From positions 310,001 to 374,000 of the forward strand of contig NZ_JAMGZK010000055.1 in NCBI RefSeq assembly GCF_025564065.1: a DNA stretch of 64,000 nt, read 5' to 3'. Below, piece by piece: positions 18,729 through 27,293 of this stretch. The stretch is from Silvania hatchlandensis (GTDB taxonomy: Bacteria > Pseudomonadota > Gammaproteobacteria > Enterobacterales > Enterobacteriaceae). The notes under the pieces are model-generated. The model was not told the DNA's origin, made no database searches, and worked only from the letters and a program-made list of their open reading frames with translations. How positions within the stretch are numbered: position 1 is the first letter of the stretch; each line of letters begins with the position of its first letter. Position numbers and translations under genes: made by a program.

Positions 18729-19328
18729 ATGCGATTTTTTCTGGTTCGTCACGGGCAGACCGCCGCTAACGAAAGCGGTCTGTTCTACGGCAGTACCGAT
18801 CTCCCCCTGACTCCGCACGGGGTCGAGCAAAGCACGCGTGTGGCGGGTTTGCTGGCAGACGTTTCATTTAGCCAGGCGCTTTGCAGCCAGCTTCAGCGCG
18901 CGCAGCAGACTGCGCAGCTGATTATCACCGCCTCAGAGACCGACCCGCGTCTGAACGAGATGCATTTTGGCCGCTGGGAGATGCGCCACTTCAGCAGTAT
19001 CGCTGAAGAGGAGCCAGATGCCTGGCAGTGCTGGCTGGACGACTGGCAAAACGCCACCCCGGGCGGTGGCGAGCCGTTCCCGCAGTTTGCCGGACGGGTG
19101 AAAGCGGTGGCTGATGAACTGACCCTGCGACAGGAGCCGGGCGACATGTTGATTGTGGCGCATCAGGGGGTGTTAAGCCTGCTGCTGGCCCACTGGCTGC
19201 AGATGCCGACGGAGTCGCTGTGGCATTTCCCGTTTAGACAGGATGCGTACACGATGGTCGAAAATCGTGGCGGATTTATGGTGTTACGCGTATTTAACGA
19301 CCGCAGCCCTTTTCGGTCAGATGAGTGA
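18729..19328 (+). CDS. cobC: Alpha-ribazole phosphatase CobC
   Basis: 199-residue histidine phosphatase that removes the 5' phosphate from alpha-ribazole-5'-phosphate (or adenosylcobalamin-5'-phosphate). The catalytic RHGQTAANE motif is at residues 6-14 with the phosphohistidine, and the second conserved His is in IVAHQGVL. Its stop overlaps a GTG codon just before cobT. Confidence 0.94.
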   Translation: MRFFLVRHGQTAANESGLFYGSTDLPLTPHGVEQSTRVAGLLADVSFSQALCSQLQRAQQTAQLIITASETDPRLNEMHFGRWEMRHFSSIAEEEPDAWQCWLDDWQNATPGGGEPFPQFAGRVKAVADELTLRQEPGDMLIVAHQGVLSLLLAHWLQMPTESLWHFPFRQDAYTMVENRGGFMVLRVFNDRSPFRSDE

Positions 19329-19339
19329 GACGAGCAAGC

Positions 19340-20389
19340 ATGCAAACAATACAGGAACTGGTGGCGGCTATCCGACCACTGGATGAGACTAAAAAAAATC
19401 AGGCCGCCCGACACATTGATGGCTTAGTGAAACCGCTTAACAGCCTGGGACGGCTGGAGGCGCTGGCCGTGCAGCTGGCGGGGATGCCGGGGCTGACAAC
19501 GCTCGACGATTTGCAAAAAGAGATTATCGTGATGTGCGCCGATCACGGCGTGTACCAGGAGGGCGTGGCCTACAGCCCGCAGCAGGTGACGCATCTGCAG
19601 GCGCTGAATATGCTGAAAGGCACTACCGGGGTATGCGTGCTGGCGAAGAGTAACCACACCTCGGTGCTGCCGGTGGATATTGGCATCGACTGCGAACCGA
19701 TTGAGGCAATGCTGACCCTGAAGGTAGGGCGCGGAAGCGGTAATATCGCCCAGGGCCCGGCGATGTCGCGCGCTGATGCCGAGCTGTTGCTGCTGCGCAG
19801 CGCCCGGCTGGTGCAGCAGCGGGCGGCACAGGGCATTGCGGTGTTTGGCACCGGCGAGCTGGGGATCGCGAATACTACCCCCGCCTCGGCGATCATTAGC
19901 GTGCTGACCGGCTGCGATCCGCATGAGGTGGTGGGGATCGGCGCGAACCTGCCTGCGGAACGCCTGCAGCATAAAGAGGCGGTGGTCCGTCAGGCGATTG
20001 CCGTTAACCAACCCGATCCTACGGATGCCATCGACGTGCTGGCGAAAGTGGGCGGTTACGATCTGGTGGGGATGACCGGGGTGATCCTCGGCGCAGGCGC
20101 GTGTGGACTGCCGGTGGTGCTGGACGGGTTTCTCTCCTACGCCGCAGCGATCGCCGCCTGTCAGATAGCGCCCGAGGTGAAGCCGTACTGCATTCCCTCG
20201 CACATATCGGCTGAAAAAGGCTCCCGCCGGGCGCTGGAACATCTCAACCTAACCCCGTATCTGGATCTCGATTTGCGTCTTGGTGAGGGGAGCGGCGCGG
20301 CGCTGGCGATGTCGATTATCAGCGCGGCCTGCGCCATGTACTGCGAGATGGGCCTGCTGGCAGAAAGCGGGATCAGTTTGCAGGCGTAA
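19340..20389 (+). CDS. cobT: Nicotinate-nucleotide:dimethylbenzimidazole phosphoribosyltransferase CobT
   Basis: 349 residues from ATG 19340. It makes alpha-ribazole-5'-phosphate from nicotinate mononucleotide and dimethylbenzimidazole. Conserved elements: [19 protein letters not shown] start, [32 protein letters not shown], and the catalytic Glu near [12 protein letters not shown]. An alternative GTG start at 19325 would overlap cobC by four bases. It ends the cobalamin operon and overlaps the tail of the convergent fepE-like gene by 17 bases. Confidence 0.95.
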   Translation: MQTIQELVAAIRPLDETKKNQAARHIDGLVKPLNSLGRLEALAVQLAGMPGLTTLDDLQKEIIVMCADHGVYQEGVAYSPQQVTHLQALNMLKGTTGVCVLAKSNHTSVLPVDIGIDCEPIEAMLTLKVGRGSGNIAQGPAMSRADAELLLLRSARLVQQRAAQGIAVFGTGELGIANTTPASAIISVLTGCDPHEVVGIGANLPAERLQHKEAVVRQAIAVNQPDPTDAIDVLAKVGGYDLVGMTGVILGAGACGLPVVLDGFLSYAAAIAACQIAPEVKPYCIPSHISAEKGSRRALEHLNLTPYLDLDLRLGEGSGAALAMSIISAACAMYCEMGLLAESGISLQA

Positions 20390-21518
20390 GGCGAGTGTTC
20401 TCATCGTGGAGGCTGCGCATACGGGATGCCATCATCTCGCGTGCCAGCACCGCACCTGCCGCCACGATCAACCCTATCAAGGTCGCCAGGATAACCATCA
20501 GGGCTGTGCCTGGCCCCTCTTTTTTCAGTGGCAGCGAAGGCTGCATCTGGAAGTGATACGGCGTGAAGTCGATATGGCCGAAATTAAGGGCCTGCAACGC
20601 GTGGACAGCATGTTCGCGGTTCTGTACCGAGACATCCATCTGAGCAACGTCTTTCAGTGATTGCTCAATTTTTAACTTTTCAGTCAGACCATTGGCACCG
20701 AGTGAAATGGAATAATCAGGATCGTCTTTAACCGCCTGGCCGTTGCTGTACACCGGCGCTTTCAGGCCTGCGGCATTGGCGACCTGCAAAGCATAGCCCA
20801 GACGCTCCAGCTTCACTTTGTGTTGGCTTTCAAGATTAAAGCGATCGAGTATCAGGCGCTCTTTTTCAGAGTCTATCTTTAATTCGACGGCATTTTTCAT
20901 ACTGGCGATAATCTCTTTTTTAACTTCAGCGGTAATAAATTCAACGTACTCGTGCAGCACCTGTTGGGCCTCTTCTGGAGCAGGTGCGGTAAAGTTCAGC
21001 GTCCAGGTCGTGAAAGGGGCATCGTTGTTCTTTTTAGGATCGCTGTTATCTAGCGCAGTGAATTTTTGCGAGACGTTAACAATGGCGCGATAGAGATCGT
21101 TCTTATCACCATCCCCTATTTTCAGTAATGTCTGGACATACGGGGGCTGTGCCAGGAATTTTTCGTGAAGCTCCTGTGATTCGAATTTCTTCAAAAATAA
21201 CTTATAGAGCGTATCCGCATCGAAAGGGGTATCCACTTTCAGTATCGTCAGGTTAACCAGGGCGTGACTTAACTCCATCACATCTGCGGTTTCGGGCGGG
21301 GTAATAATGGCCTGGCTGGTCCATTTTTTTGGTAGCAGAAAACTGGCCGCCAGCCCACAGAGCGCAAACAGCAGCGTAATCGTGATTATCTGTTTTTTGG
21401 CCGCATAAAGTGTAGATAACAGGTGCAGTAAATCGATTTCTTCCTGGTGTGGTGCCACAAGCGGATAAGAAGATGGGTGATCAAATTGAGGGGTTTTCAT
21501 TTCGTTGGAAGACATCAC
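20373..21518 (-). CDS. fepE: FepE-like LPS O-antigen length regulator (Wzz family)
   Basis: 381-residue polysaccharide co-polymerase that sets very long O-antigen chain length. Two membrane helices flank a periplasmic coiled-coil domain: helix 1 at about residues 41-62 ([16 protein letters not shown]) and helix 2 near the C-terminus ([18 protein letters not shown]) preceded by the Pro/Gly-rich [13 protein letters not shown] motif typical of Wzz. [26 protein letters not shown] and SISLGANG match FepE specifically. FepE is usually found by the enterobactin genes; here it is alone between cobT and yjdF. Confidence 0.92.
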   Translation of the reverse strand: MMSSNEMKTPQFDHPSSYPLVAPHQEEIDLLHLLSTLYAAKKQIITITLLFALCGLAASFLLPKKWTSQAIITPPETADVMELSHALVNLTILKVDTPFDADTLYKLFLKKFESQELHEKFLAQPPYVQTLLKIGDGDKNDLYRAIVNVSQKFTALDNSDPKKNNDAPFTTWTLNFTAPAPEEAQQVLHEYVEFITAEVKKEIIASMKNAVELKIDSEKERLILDRFNLESQHKVKLERLGYALQVANAAGLKAPVYSNGQAVKDDPDYSISLGANGLTEKLKIEQSLKDVAQMDVSVQNREHAVHALQALNFGHIDFTPYHFQMQPSLPLKKEGPGTALMVILATLIGLIVAAGAVLAREMMASRMRSLHDENTRLTPAN

Positions 21519-21759
21519 TAGCCAGTTTTAAAGTAAAAAAATACCCGTTTAAAGGTGCAGGGGATCGGATGTTAAGCCGAAGTAGCGCAAAAAAATGAGA
21601 AAAAGGCGGGTTTTTTTAACCTCTATAAAGGTTGCATATTTTTCCAGATGACAAAAAGCCCTTTTCCCGCGAACAGGTTTAGGGCTTGTGCCGGACTGTG
21701 TTTTGACCTGTTATCAACCTCAGGTGTCACTATCTACCTAAGGGGCAAGGTTTTTAATA

Positions 21760-22374
21760 TTACCTATGACTGAGGCGCGCAAGCTGGCGCTGATGCCATG
21801 GCCCGAGGATCAGCACCGTGGTGAGCGCGCCGAGCAGGGCGCAGAACATGTCGGACTGGGTATCCCACGGATCGCCCTGGGTGCCGAGAAAATCGTCCGC
21901 ACCTTGCCCCATCGCCAGTGCAGCCCACCACTCAATAAGCTCATAGGTGGCGCTGATCGCCAGCGCAATACAGCACACCAGAAAAGCGGTCATCTTGCGG
22001 CCGTTAACGTAGCCGCCGCGCACCAGGATCTCCCGGGCCGCCAGGGCAGGCACCAGCCCCTGGAAGAAGTGACCCAGCTTGTCGTACGGGTTGCGGCTCA
22101 GATTAAACATCTCCTGCACCTCAAAACCAATCGGCACTTTCGCGTAGGTGTACATGCCGCCGACCATCAGGACGATCGCATGCCAGAAAATCAGGGTGTA
22201 GAGCAGGGGGGTCAGCGGGTAGCGCTGTTGGGTGGCGAGCAGCAGCGGCACGATAATCACCACCGGCGTGACTTCCATCAGCCAGGTGATGTGGTCACCG
22301 GTGTAGATACCGGTATACATCAGAACCAGCAGCAGGAGCAGCGCGCCGCCTTTTAATGCCAGAGAGTGAGTCAT
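21760..22374 (-). CDS. yjdF: YjdF-like inner-membrane protein (DUF2238)
   Basis: 204 residues with about six hydrophobic helices. Family features are the NPYDKLGHFFQG motif, the central ATYELIEWWAAL and the C-terminal GTQGDPWDTQSDMFCALLGA, all typical of DUF2238. Function unknown. In E. coli yjdF lies elsewhere, so its place here is a local rearrangement or separate copy. The 241-base gap to the fepE-like gene holds no recognisable gene. Confidence 0.9.
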   Translation of the reverse strand: MTHSLALKGGALLLLLVLMYTGIYTGDHITWLMEVTPVVIIVPLLLATQQRYPLTPLLYTLIFWHAIVLMVGGMYTYAKVPIGFEVQEMFNLSRNPYDKLGHFFQGLVPALAAREILVRGGYVNGRKMTAFLVCCIALAISATYELIEWWAALAMGQGADDFLGTQGDPWDTQSDMFCALLGALTTVLILGPWHQRQLARLSHR

Positions 22375-22452
22375 GTTATTTTACGTAGCCGGAAAAGACT
22401 CACTATCTCCTCGGCCGAAGAAAAACACAATGATTGATGCCGCAGGATAAAA

Positions 22453-22478
22453 AAACGGGGCCCTGTGCGGCCCCGTTT
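22453..22478 (-). terminator. Terminator of the autotransporter gene
   Basis: The arms AAACGGGGCC and GGCCCCGTTT form a 10-bp stem with a 6-base loop, 15 bases beyond the autotransporter stop codon. An A-run on the plus strand gives the T-run for the minus-strand transcript. Confidence 0.85.
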
Positions 22479-22492
22479 AGCTTCATTAACGA

Positions 22493-25111
22493 TCAGAAAG
22501 ACTTGCGTAAGCGCAGGCTGAAGGTGTGCGCCTGATAGCGGTCGCCTGCCTGCAGATCGTAGCGCGCATCGAAGCTGAGTTCATTCGCATCGTACAGCGT
22601 GCTGCCAATGGCCAGGCCAGCCATATCTTCTACCGGTGAGGCGCCTTTGGTGATAAAGCGGGTTTCGCCGATGGCGTCAGCGGCGTAGGTCGCATGGCTG
22701 CTGACCTGACGGTTGTCGTTCTGGTGGATCCAGGACACCTGTGCGAACGGCGTCAGGTTACCCAGGTCGGTGGCGAAGGTTTTCTCGATGCGGGCACCGA
22801 TATCGCTGACCACCGACTGGGCGTACGTGCTGCCAACATCCAGCGCCATACCGTTGCCGCCGGTTTCGTTGTAGCCATCAACATGCTGATAACCGTAAGT
22901 CAACGCGGCCAGCGGCGTCAGAACCACGTCGGCTGGCAGCGTGAACGGATAGCCGAACTCGGTTTGCAGGGTGACCGACTGACCGTTGAACTTGCCGTGT
23001 GCTGCCCCGGAGAAGCCGGTGAAATCAGCGCGACGCACGGAGCTGTAGTTCTGACGGTTGAGGCCTGCAGAGAGGTTCAGGTACCACGGATCGCCGGTGT
23101 AGCCTGCGTAACCAATCACGCCGTAGTTATCGGCGGTGGAGGTGTTGCCGCTCAGGTTGTCTTTGCCGTGAACCGAGGTATTGCTGTAGTTCACCGCAGC
23201 GCCCAGACGCCAGTCGTCGCCCAGCGCACGGTCGGCCCCGATGATCAGGCCGCCAAACTTAGCGGTGTAGCCACTGACTTGATCGCTGCTGTCCTGACGG
23301 GCATAACCGCCAAACGGCTGGCCCCAGACGATCCAGTTGCTGGCGTAGTCGTCGCCGGTTGCCACACCGCTGGTGCCTGAAGCTTGCGGATTACGCACGG
23401 CATCAATGTGTGCACCCACGACGGCCTGCGCGGTAGAGGTGGCAACGGTTGCCGCCGAGCTGGCGTTGAGGTTCTGGCTGGTGGACAGCTGTTCGCCTGC
23501 GCGGTTCGCTTCGGATTTGCCTTCAACGGCCAGGGAGGCGTTGTACAGATCCAGCAGCTGTGGAGAAGAAATACCGGTATAGCTCGCGAGGCCACCCAGT
23601 GCCGCAGTGGCGCTCGGGATGGTTGCCCAGTCACGTTTGCCAGGCTGTGCAGGCGTTGGATTCGCAGGCGCAGGCTGGTTTGGCTCCGTCACCACGGGTG
23701 TGGTGACATCGGGTGGTGTCACTACCGGCGGGGTCACTTCGGGCTGTGGCTCAGGTTGTGGTTCTGGCTGAGGTTCCGGGATAACCGGCGCGGTGGTCAG
23801 GGTTAACACCAGCGCCTTGCTCTCTGCTTCTTCGTAGACGGAACCTTTCACTTCACCGCTATATCCCATGGCTTTGTAATTCAGGCTCCCGGCATTGTAG
23901 TGCGTGTCGCTGCCTGCGGCAGCGATCACCACATAGCGCTGGCCTTCGGCAAACTTGTAGGTGCTGCCGGTGCGCAGCAGGTTGATGCTGGATCCCGCGT
24001 CGACCGTGGCATTGCCGCTGACGTTCAGGCGGCCATAGCCCGTATCGGCCAGCAGATCGCCGTTGGCGGTGGTCAGATCGGATACACCGGAAATCAGCGT
24101 GGCGGCCGCTTTCTGATGGTAATCACCGGTAATGGTGATGCTGTTGTTGACCTGCAGCGACGCCGCTTCGTTCACCACCGTGCCGTTTGGTACATTCACT
24201 GGCTCATTCCTGTCCAGCGAAGTCATATTCATGATTATCGCGGTGGCGGTATTCACATTATCGTTTAACAGCAGCGAGCCGGTGCCGAATACCACGTTGG
24301 AGCTGGTAATGTTACCCGTTGCCCCCTCGAGCCCGTTCAGCGTGCCCTGGGTGGTCGTACCGCCGTTAATGACCAGCGGAATATCGCTGACGGAATAAAT
24401 ATCACCGCTGATCGTGCCGGTATTGGTCAGCGTCACCGCATTGCGGGTACCGCTGTCAACAAGCAGGGCGAAGTTCTTACCGGTAATCAGCCCATTATTA
24501 ACGATGGTTCCAACGGTATTGTTACTGTAGATGGCGGTGTTATTAGCAGTGATCTGGCCATTATTTTTAAGGCTGTCGATGGCACCCGCGTTATACACAC
24601 CGTACGAGCTGCCATTAATCTCACCCTCATTGAGGAGGGTATTTATGGTGCCCTGATTATAGATCCCCGAGGCACCGTATAAATTGGTTAAACCCGCCTG
24701 GATGGTACCGCTGTTGGTCAAATTATTCACCATGCCTGAGGCGCTCACCGCCACGACATTGCCAGATCGATATTGATTATTATTGGTAATGGTTCCGTTG
24801 TTATTAAAGGTGCCGACCGTGCCATCAATCTGCACCGTATTGTTACTGGTAAACAGCAGGAATGAATCAGTATTACTGATGACACCCTCGTTGGTCAGGG
24901 TGTTAACGGTGACGCTTTGATTGACCGATAACGCCGGTGCAGGTCTGCCGGTAATCGTGCCCTGCCCGGTGATATGTACCAGGTCCGTTGAGTTGGCAAT
25001 CTGAACATTGCTGACCGGGGAGTCGATGATGATGTCTGAGGTGGCGTAAGACTGCGCTGCCGTTGAGGCCAGCAGCAGGGAAATAAGCTGGCTAAGTCGT
25101 TTCTTTTCCAT
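22493..25111 (-). CDS. Autotransporter (type Va secretion) with beta-helix passenger
   Basis: 872 residues. Signal peptide at 1-23 (LISLLLASTAAQSYA). The passenger (about 24-420) is built of irregular 15-20 residue repeats of the pattern N-x-G-x-I (NNGTITNN, NSGTIQAG, NEGEINGS, NNGQITAN, NTGTISGD), predicting a right-handed beta-helix. A Pro-rich linker (PEPQPEPQPEP and valine/threonine-proline repeats, about 440-495) precedes the 12-stranded autotransporter beta-barrel (about 590-872), ending in a terminal Phe (SLRLRKSF). No serine protease motif is visible. Probable surface adhesin or biofilm factor; the ligand is unknown. Monocistronic with its own terminator. Confidence 0.93.
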   Translation of the reverse strand: MEKKRLSQLISLLLASTAAQSYATSDIIIDSPVSNVQIANSTDLVHITGQGTITGRPAPALSVNQSVTVNTLTNEGVISNTDSFLLFTSNNTVQIDGTVGTFNNNGTITNNNQYRSGNVVAVSASGMVNNLTNSGTIQAGLTNLYGASGIYNQGTINTLLNEGEINGSSYGVYNAGAIDSLKNNGQITANNTAIYSNNTVGTIVNNGLITGKNFALLVDSGTRNAVTLTNTGTISGDIYSVSDIPLVINGGTTTQGTLNGLEGATGNITSSNVVFGTGSLLLNDNVNTATAIIMNMTSLDRNEPVNVPNGTVVNEAASLQVNNSITITGDYHQKAAATLISGVSDLTTANGDLLADTGYGRLNVSGNATVDAGSSINLLRTGSTYKFAEGQRYVVIAAAGSDTHYNAGSLNYKAMGYSGEVKGSVYEEAESKALVLTLTTAPVIPEPQPEPQPEPQPEVTPPVVTPPDVTTPVVTEPNQPAPANPTPAQPGKRDWATIPSATAALGGLASYTGISSPQLLDLYNASLAVEGKSEANRAGEQLSTSQNLNASSAATVATSTAQAVVGAHIDAVRNPQASGTSGVATGDDYASNWIVWGQPFGGYARQDSSDQVSGYTAKFGGLIIGADRALGDDWRLGAAVNYSNTSVHGKDNLSGNTSTADNYGVIGYAGYTGDPWYLNLSAGLNRQNYSSVRRADFTGFSGAAHGKFNGQSVTLQTEFGYPFTLPADVVLTPLAALTYGYQHVDGYNETGGNGMALDVGSTYAQSVVSDIGARIEKTFATDLGNLTPFAQVSWIHQNDNRQVSSHATYAADAIGETRFITKGASPVEDMAGLAIGSTLYDANELSFDARYDLQAGDRYQAHTFSLRLRKSF

Positions 25112-25300
25112 GGTGTTCCGTCATAACGTTGCGAGAGTTGTGCAATAGCAGGTGCGTTTTTCTTCGGATTAATCCGATATCTTCGGGCGCAGAATATACA
25201 ACTGGTTGTCAAAAACAATAAGCCTTGCTTAATTATTTCTTGCCGAAATAAACCCTTAATTTTTGTAGTATTTATAATTTGATTTAAGGCGGTAGCGGTT

Positions 25301-26140
25301 ATGAAGATATATCCTCATATTTTGCAGGGAACGCTATTGATTAGTTTATCTTTATTATTCACCGGCTGTGTTTCGCACGACCCTTATCGCGAGGGAGAGG
25401 AGATCGCTGCACGGGCTGGTCTGATCAGTGAAAAAATTAACACGCCGTCGTTCCCGATCGCCGCCTGGCAGCGAATCACCCCTCCGGTGCATTCACTGCG
25501 CATCTATATTGAGGGCGATGGTTTTGCCTGGAAAAGCCGCACCCAGCCTTCCGATAACCCCACACCGCATAATCCTGTCGGCCTGTTGCTGGCCGCTGCG
25601 GATAATCGCGAAAATGTGCTGTATCTCGCCCGGCCCTGCCAGTTTATCGGACCACCGTTACCGGCTACGTGCAGCGTTAATCTGTGGACGAGTGACCGTT
25701 TCTCGCCAGCGGTCGTTGAGGCGATGAACGAGGCGCTCAATCACGTTGTACAGCGTTATCCGGGGGTGAAACTCGATCTGGTAGGCTATTCGGGCGGGGG
25801 AAATATTGCCGCGCTGCTGGCGGCTACCCGCGACGATGTGCGCTCGCTGCGTACCGTGGCGGGCAATCTTGACGTTGCGTATGTGAATGAGATCCATCGT
25901 GTTACCCCCATGCCCACGGCGCTTAGCGCTATTAACAGTGCTTCGGCATTTCGCAGATTGCCGCAGGTTCATTACAGCGGTGGGGCGGATGACACTGTGC
26001 CTCCCGCGGTTGCCCGGCGTTTTCAGCAGGCCGTTGGCGGGCGATGCGTTCAGGTAGAGACGATAGACGGCATGACGCACGGCGCGGACTGGGCGGCAGT
26101 GTGGCCGCAATTGCTGGCGAAGGGGTTGCCTGACTGCTGA
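25301..26140 (+). CDS. Alpha/beta hydrolase lipoprotein
   Basis: 279 residues. A lipoprotein signal ends in LLFTG-Cys at residue 23. The body is an alpha/beta hydrolase-like fold with the nucleophile elbow GYSGGGN (Ser), a preceding IEGDGFAW and a His in MTHGADW that could complete the triad with an Asp from GGADDTVPP. The lipobox residue after Cys is Val rather than Asp, so sorting to the outer membrane is expected. The substrate is unknown. It is divergent from the autotransporter, separated by an AT-rich 189-base gap. Confidence 0.85.
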   Translation: MKIYPHILQGTLLISLSLLFTGCVSHDPYREGEEIAARAGLISEKINTPSFPIAAWQRITPPVHSLRIYIEGDGFAWKSRTQPSDNPTPHNPVGLLLAAADNRENVLYLARPCQFIGPPLPATCSVNLWTSDRFSPAVVEAMNEALNHVVQRYPGVKLDLVGYSGGGNIAALLAATRDDVRSLRTVAGNLDVAYVNEIHRVTPMPTALSAINSASAFRRLPQVHYSGGADDTVPPAVARRFQQAVGGRCVQVETIDGMTHGADWAAVWPQLLAKGLPDC

Positions 26141-26160
26141 GAAAAAGAGAGCCTAAAATT

Positions 26161-26179
26161 GATAATGAGATTTATTATC
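26161..26179 (+). promoter_or_regulatory. Fur-box-like site upstream of the YeaR-like gene
   Basis: GATAATGAGATTTATTATC matches the 19-bp Fur consensus at 16 of 19 positions by eye and is nearly palindromic. It lies 66 bases before the start codon and just upstream of a NsrR-like site. Confidence 0.55.
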
Positions 26180-26204
26180 AAAATTACTTTACGGGCTAAA
26201 ACTA

Positions 26205-26227
26205 AAGATGTATTTTAAATGCATCTT
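26205..26227 (+). promoter_or_regulatory. NsrR-type nitric-oxide repressor site
   Basis: A 23-bp 11-1-11 dyad with outer hexamers AAGATG and CATCTT and an ATTT-T-AAAT core matches the NsrR consensus of hmp and ytfE with a single departure from symmetry. It ends 17 bases before the start codon. E. coli yeaR is known to be NsrR-repressed, so the site and the product agree. Confidence 0.75.
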
Positions 26228-26244
26228 TAGAGTCGGAGTCAATT

Positions 26245-26586
26245 ATGAGCCATCACAGAATCCCTAAAAACTGGACCATCAAACGTTCAACCCCTTTTTT
26301 CACTAAAGACAGCGTACCTGCTGCGCTGCTGAGCCATCACAACACCGCCGCCGGTATTTTTGGTCAGCTGTGTGTGATGGAAGGGACCGTGACCTACTAC
26401 GGTTTCGCCAATGAAGACGCAGTCGAACCTGAAGTGAAAGTGGTGATTAATGCGGGTCATTTCGCCACCAGTCCGCCGCAGTACTGGCACCGTATCGAAA
26501 TGACCGACGACGCACAGTTTAATATCAATTTCTGGGCCGAACCGGCGTTCTCCGGCGATGAAGTGTACAGCGCGAAAAAAGCCTAA
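26245..26586 (+). CDS. YeaR-like cupin protein (DUF1971)
   Basis: 113 residues, a small single-domain cupin similar to E. coli YeaR and to the N-terminal domain family of tellurite-related DUF1971 proteins. Conserved points: RSTPFFTKDSVPAAL, LCVMEGTVTYYGFA, NAGHFATSPPQYWHRIEM with the possible metal-binding His residues, and FNINFWAEP. YeaR responds to nitrate, nitrite and nitric oxide; the molecular function is unknown. E. coli has a co-transcribed yoaG, which is not found here. Upstream NsrR-like and Fur-like sites support stress and redox control. Confidence 0.85.
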   Translation: MSHHRIPKNWTIKRSTPFFTKDSVPAALLSHHNTAAGIFGQLCVMEGTVTYYGFANEDAVEPEVKVVINAGHFATSPPQYWHRIEMTDDAQFNINFWAEPAFSGDEVYSAKKA

Positions 26587-26808
26587 ACCCAGGGTTCCCT
26601 TATCCTTCAATGGGGGAGCCTGTTCAGACGGTGGGAACGCCTTATGATGAATTTCTTTACGCAGTTTTCAACGAAGGTCGACTACGGTGAACGGGAGTTT
26701 TGCACAGAGCAGCTTCTGCAGCACGGCGCTGAATATCAGGAGTACTTGTCGTGCGATGCGCCGTTTTTGCCAGGGGGAAATCCCGAGCGCTTGACGGTTT
26801 TCGGTTCG

Positions 26809-26842
26809 CAGAAAGCAAAAAACCAGCCCTAAGGCTGGTTTT
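26809..26842. repeat. 34-bp direct repeat, copy 1 (duplicate of tRNA-Phe terminator)
   Basis: This copy is identical to 28643-28676 over 34 bases and contains the hairpin AAAACCAGCC / GGCTGGTTTT. Here it is not next to a tRNA. It forms the left boundary of the hipBA segment. A 62-codon open frame (26644-26832) runs into it, but it has no recognisable family and is probably chance. Confidence 0.85.
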
Positions 26843-26901
26843 CTGATCGTAATCATATGACATTCTGACAGTCATCATGAACAGGTTGAAATTTGTTCAA
26901 T

Positions 26902-26949
26902 TGCACCTAAAATATAGCTTAAAGATTTTATTGCGTGTTTTAAGGTGCA
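26902..26949. promoter_or_regulatory. Inverted operator-like boxes in front of hipB
   Basis: TGCACCTAAAAT (26902-26913) and TTTTAAGGTGCA (26938-26949) are near-perfect inverted copies flanking an AT-rich promoter-like stretch; the second overlaps the hipB start codon. The layout fits autoregulation by the HipB/HipAB complex. Confidence 0.5.
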
Positions 26950-27293
26950 TGGTGAAGCGATCACAGCAGGAACTCCTCTCTTCAGAACAACTTCTCCAAC
27001 TCGTTACGTTGGGGAGAACTCTGGCGCACAGTCGAATTGCCCGCAAAATGCTGCAGGCAGAAGTCGCCGTACGCGCAAATCTCAGTCGTAATACAGTAAG
27101 CCGGATTGAAAACGGTGATGCAGGCGTTGCCATAGGCCAGATCCTACGTTACCTCAGCGTAGTTCGCCCTGGCGCAACGCTGGCGGATGTATTGACTAAG
27201 AAAGATAACGTGGTTGCTGCTCAGGAATTCGCGAACCGTCCCCGCCGTGCAAGGCCGCTAAGCGATACGGAACTGGAAGAATATGACTTCTGA
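26949..27293 (+). CDS. hipB: HipB-like antitoxin, helix-turn-helix regulator
   Basis: 114 residues from ATG 26949. The Xre/HTH_3 domain spans about residues 14-75 (LVTLGRTLAHSRIARKM, AEVAVRANLSRNTVSRIENG, QILRYLSVV), and a charged tail follows (RRARPLSDTELEEYDF). It should bind and neutralise HipA and repress the operon. Longer upstream starts (to 26877) would cross the operator boxes and are less likely. The stop overlaps the hipA start by 11 bases. Confidence 0.88.
   Translation: MVKRSQQELLSSEQLLQLVTLGRTLAHSRIARKMLQAEVAVRANLSRNTVSRIENGDAGVAIGQILRYLSVVRPGATLADVLTKKDNVVAAQEFANRPRRARPLSDTELEEYDF

Noticed and set aside
22694..23380. Long plus-strand open frame (228 codons) inside the autotransporter region
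   Set aside because: It is antisense to the barrel-encoding part of the autotransporter, has no family resemblance, and reflects the GC-rich codon pattern of the real gene.
26644..26832. 62-codon plus-strand frame between the YeaR-like gene and hipB
   Set aside because: No family, a doubtful ribosome binding site, and its last codons are read from the 34-bp tRNA-terminator repeat; a minus-strand frame of similar length also exists. Probably chance.
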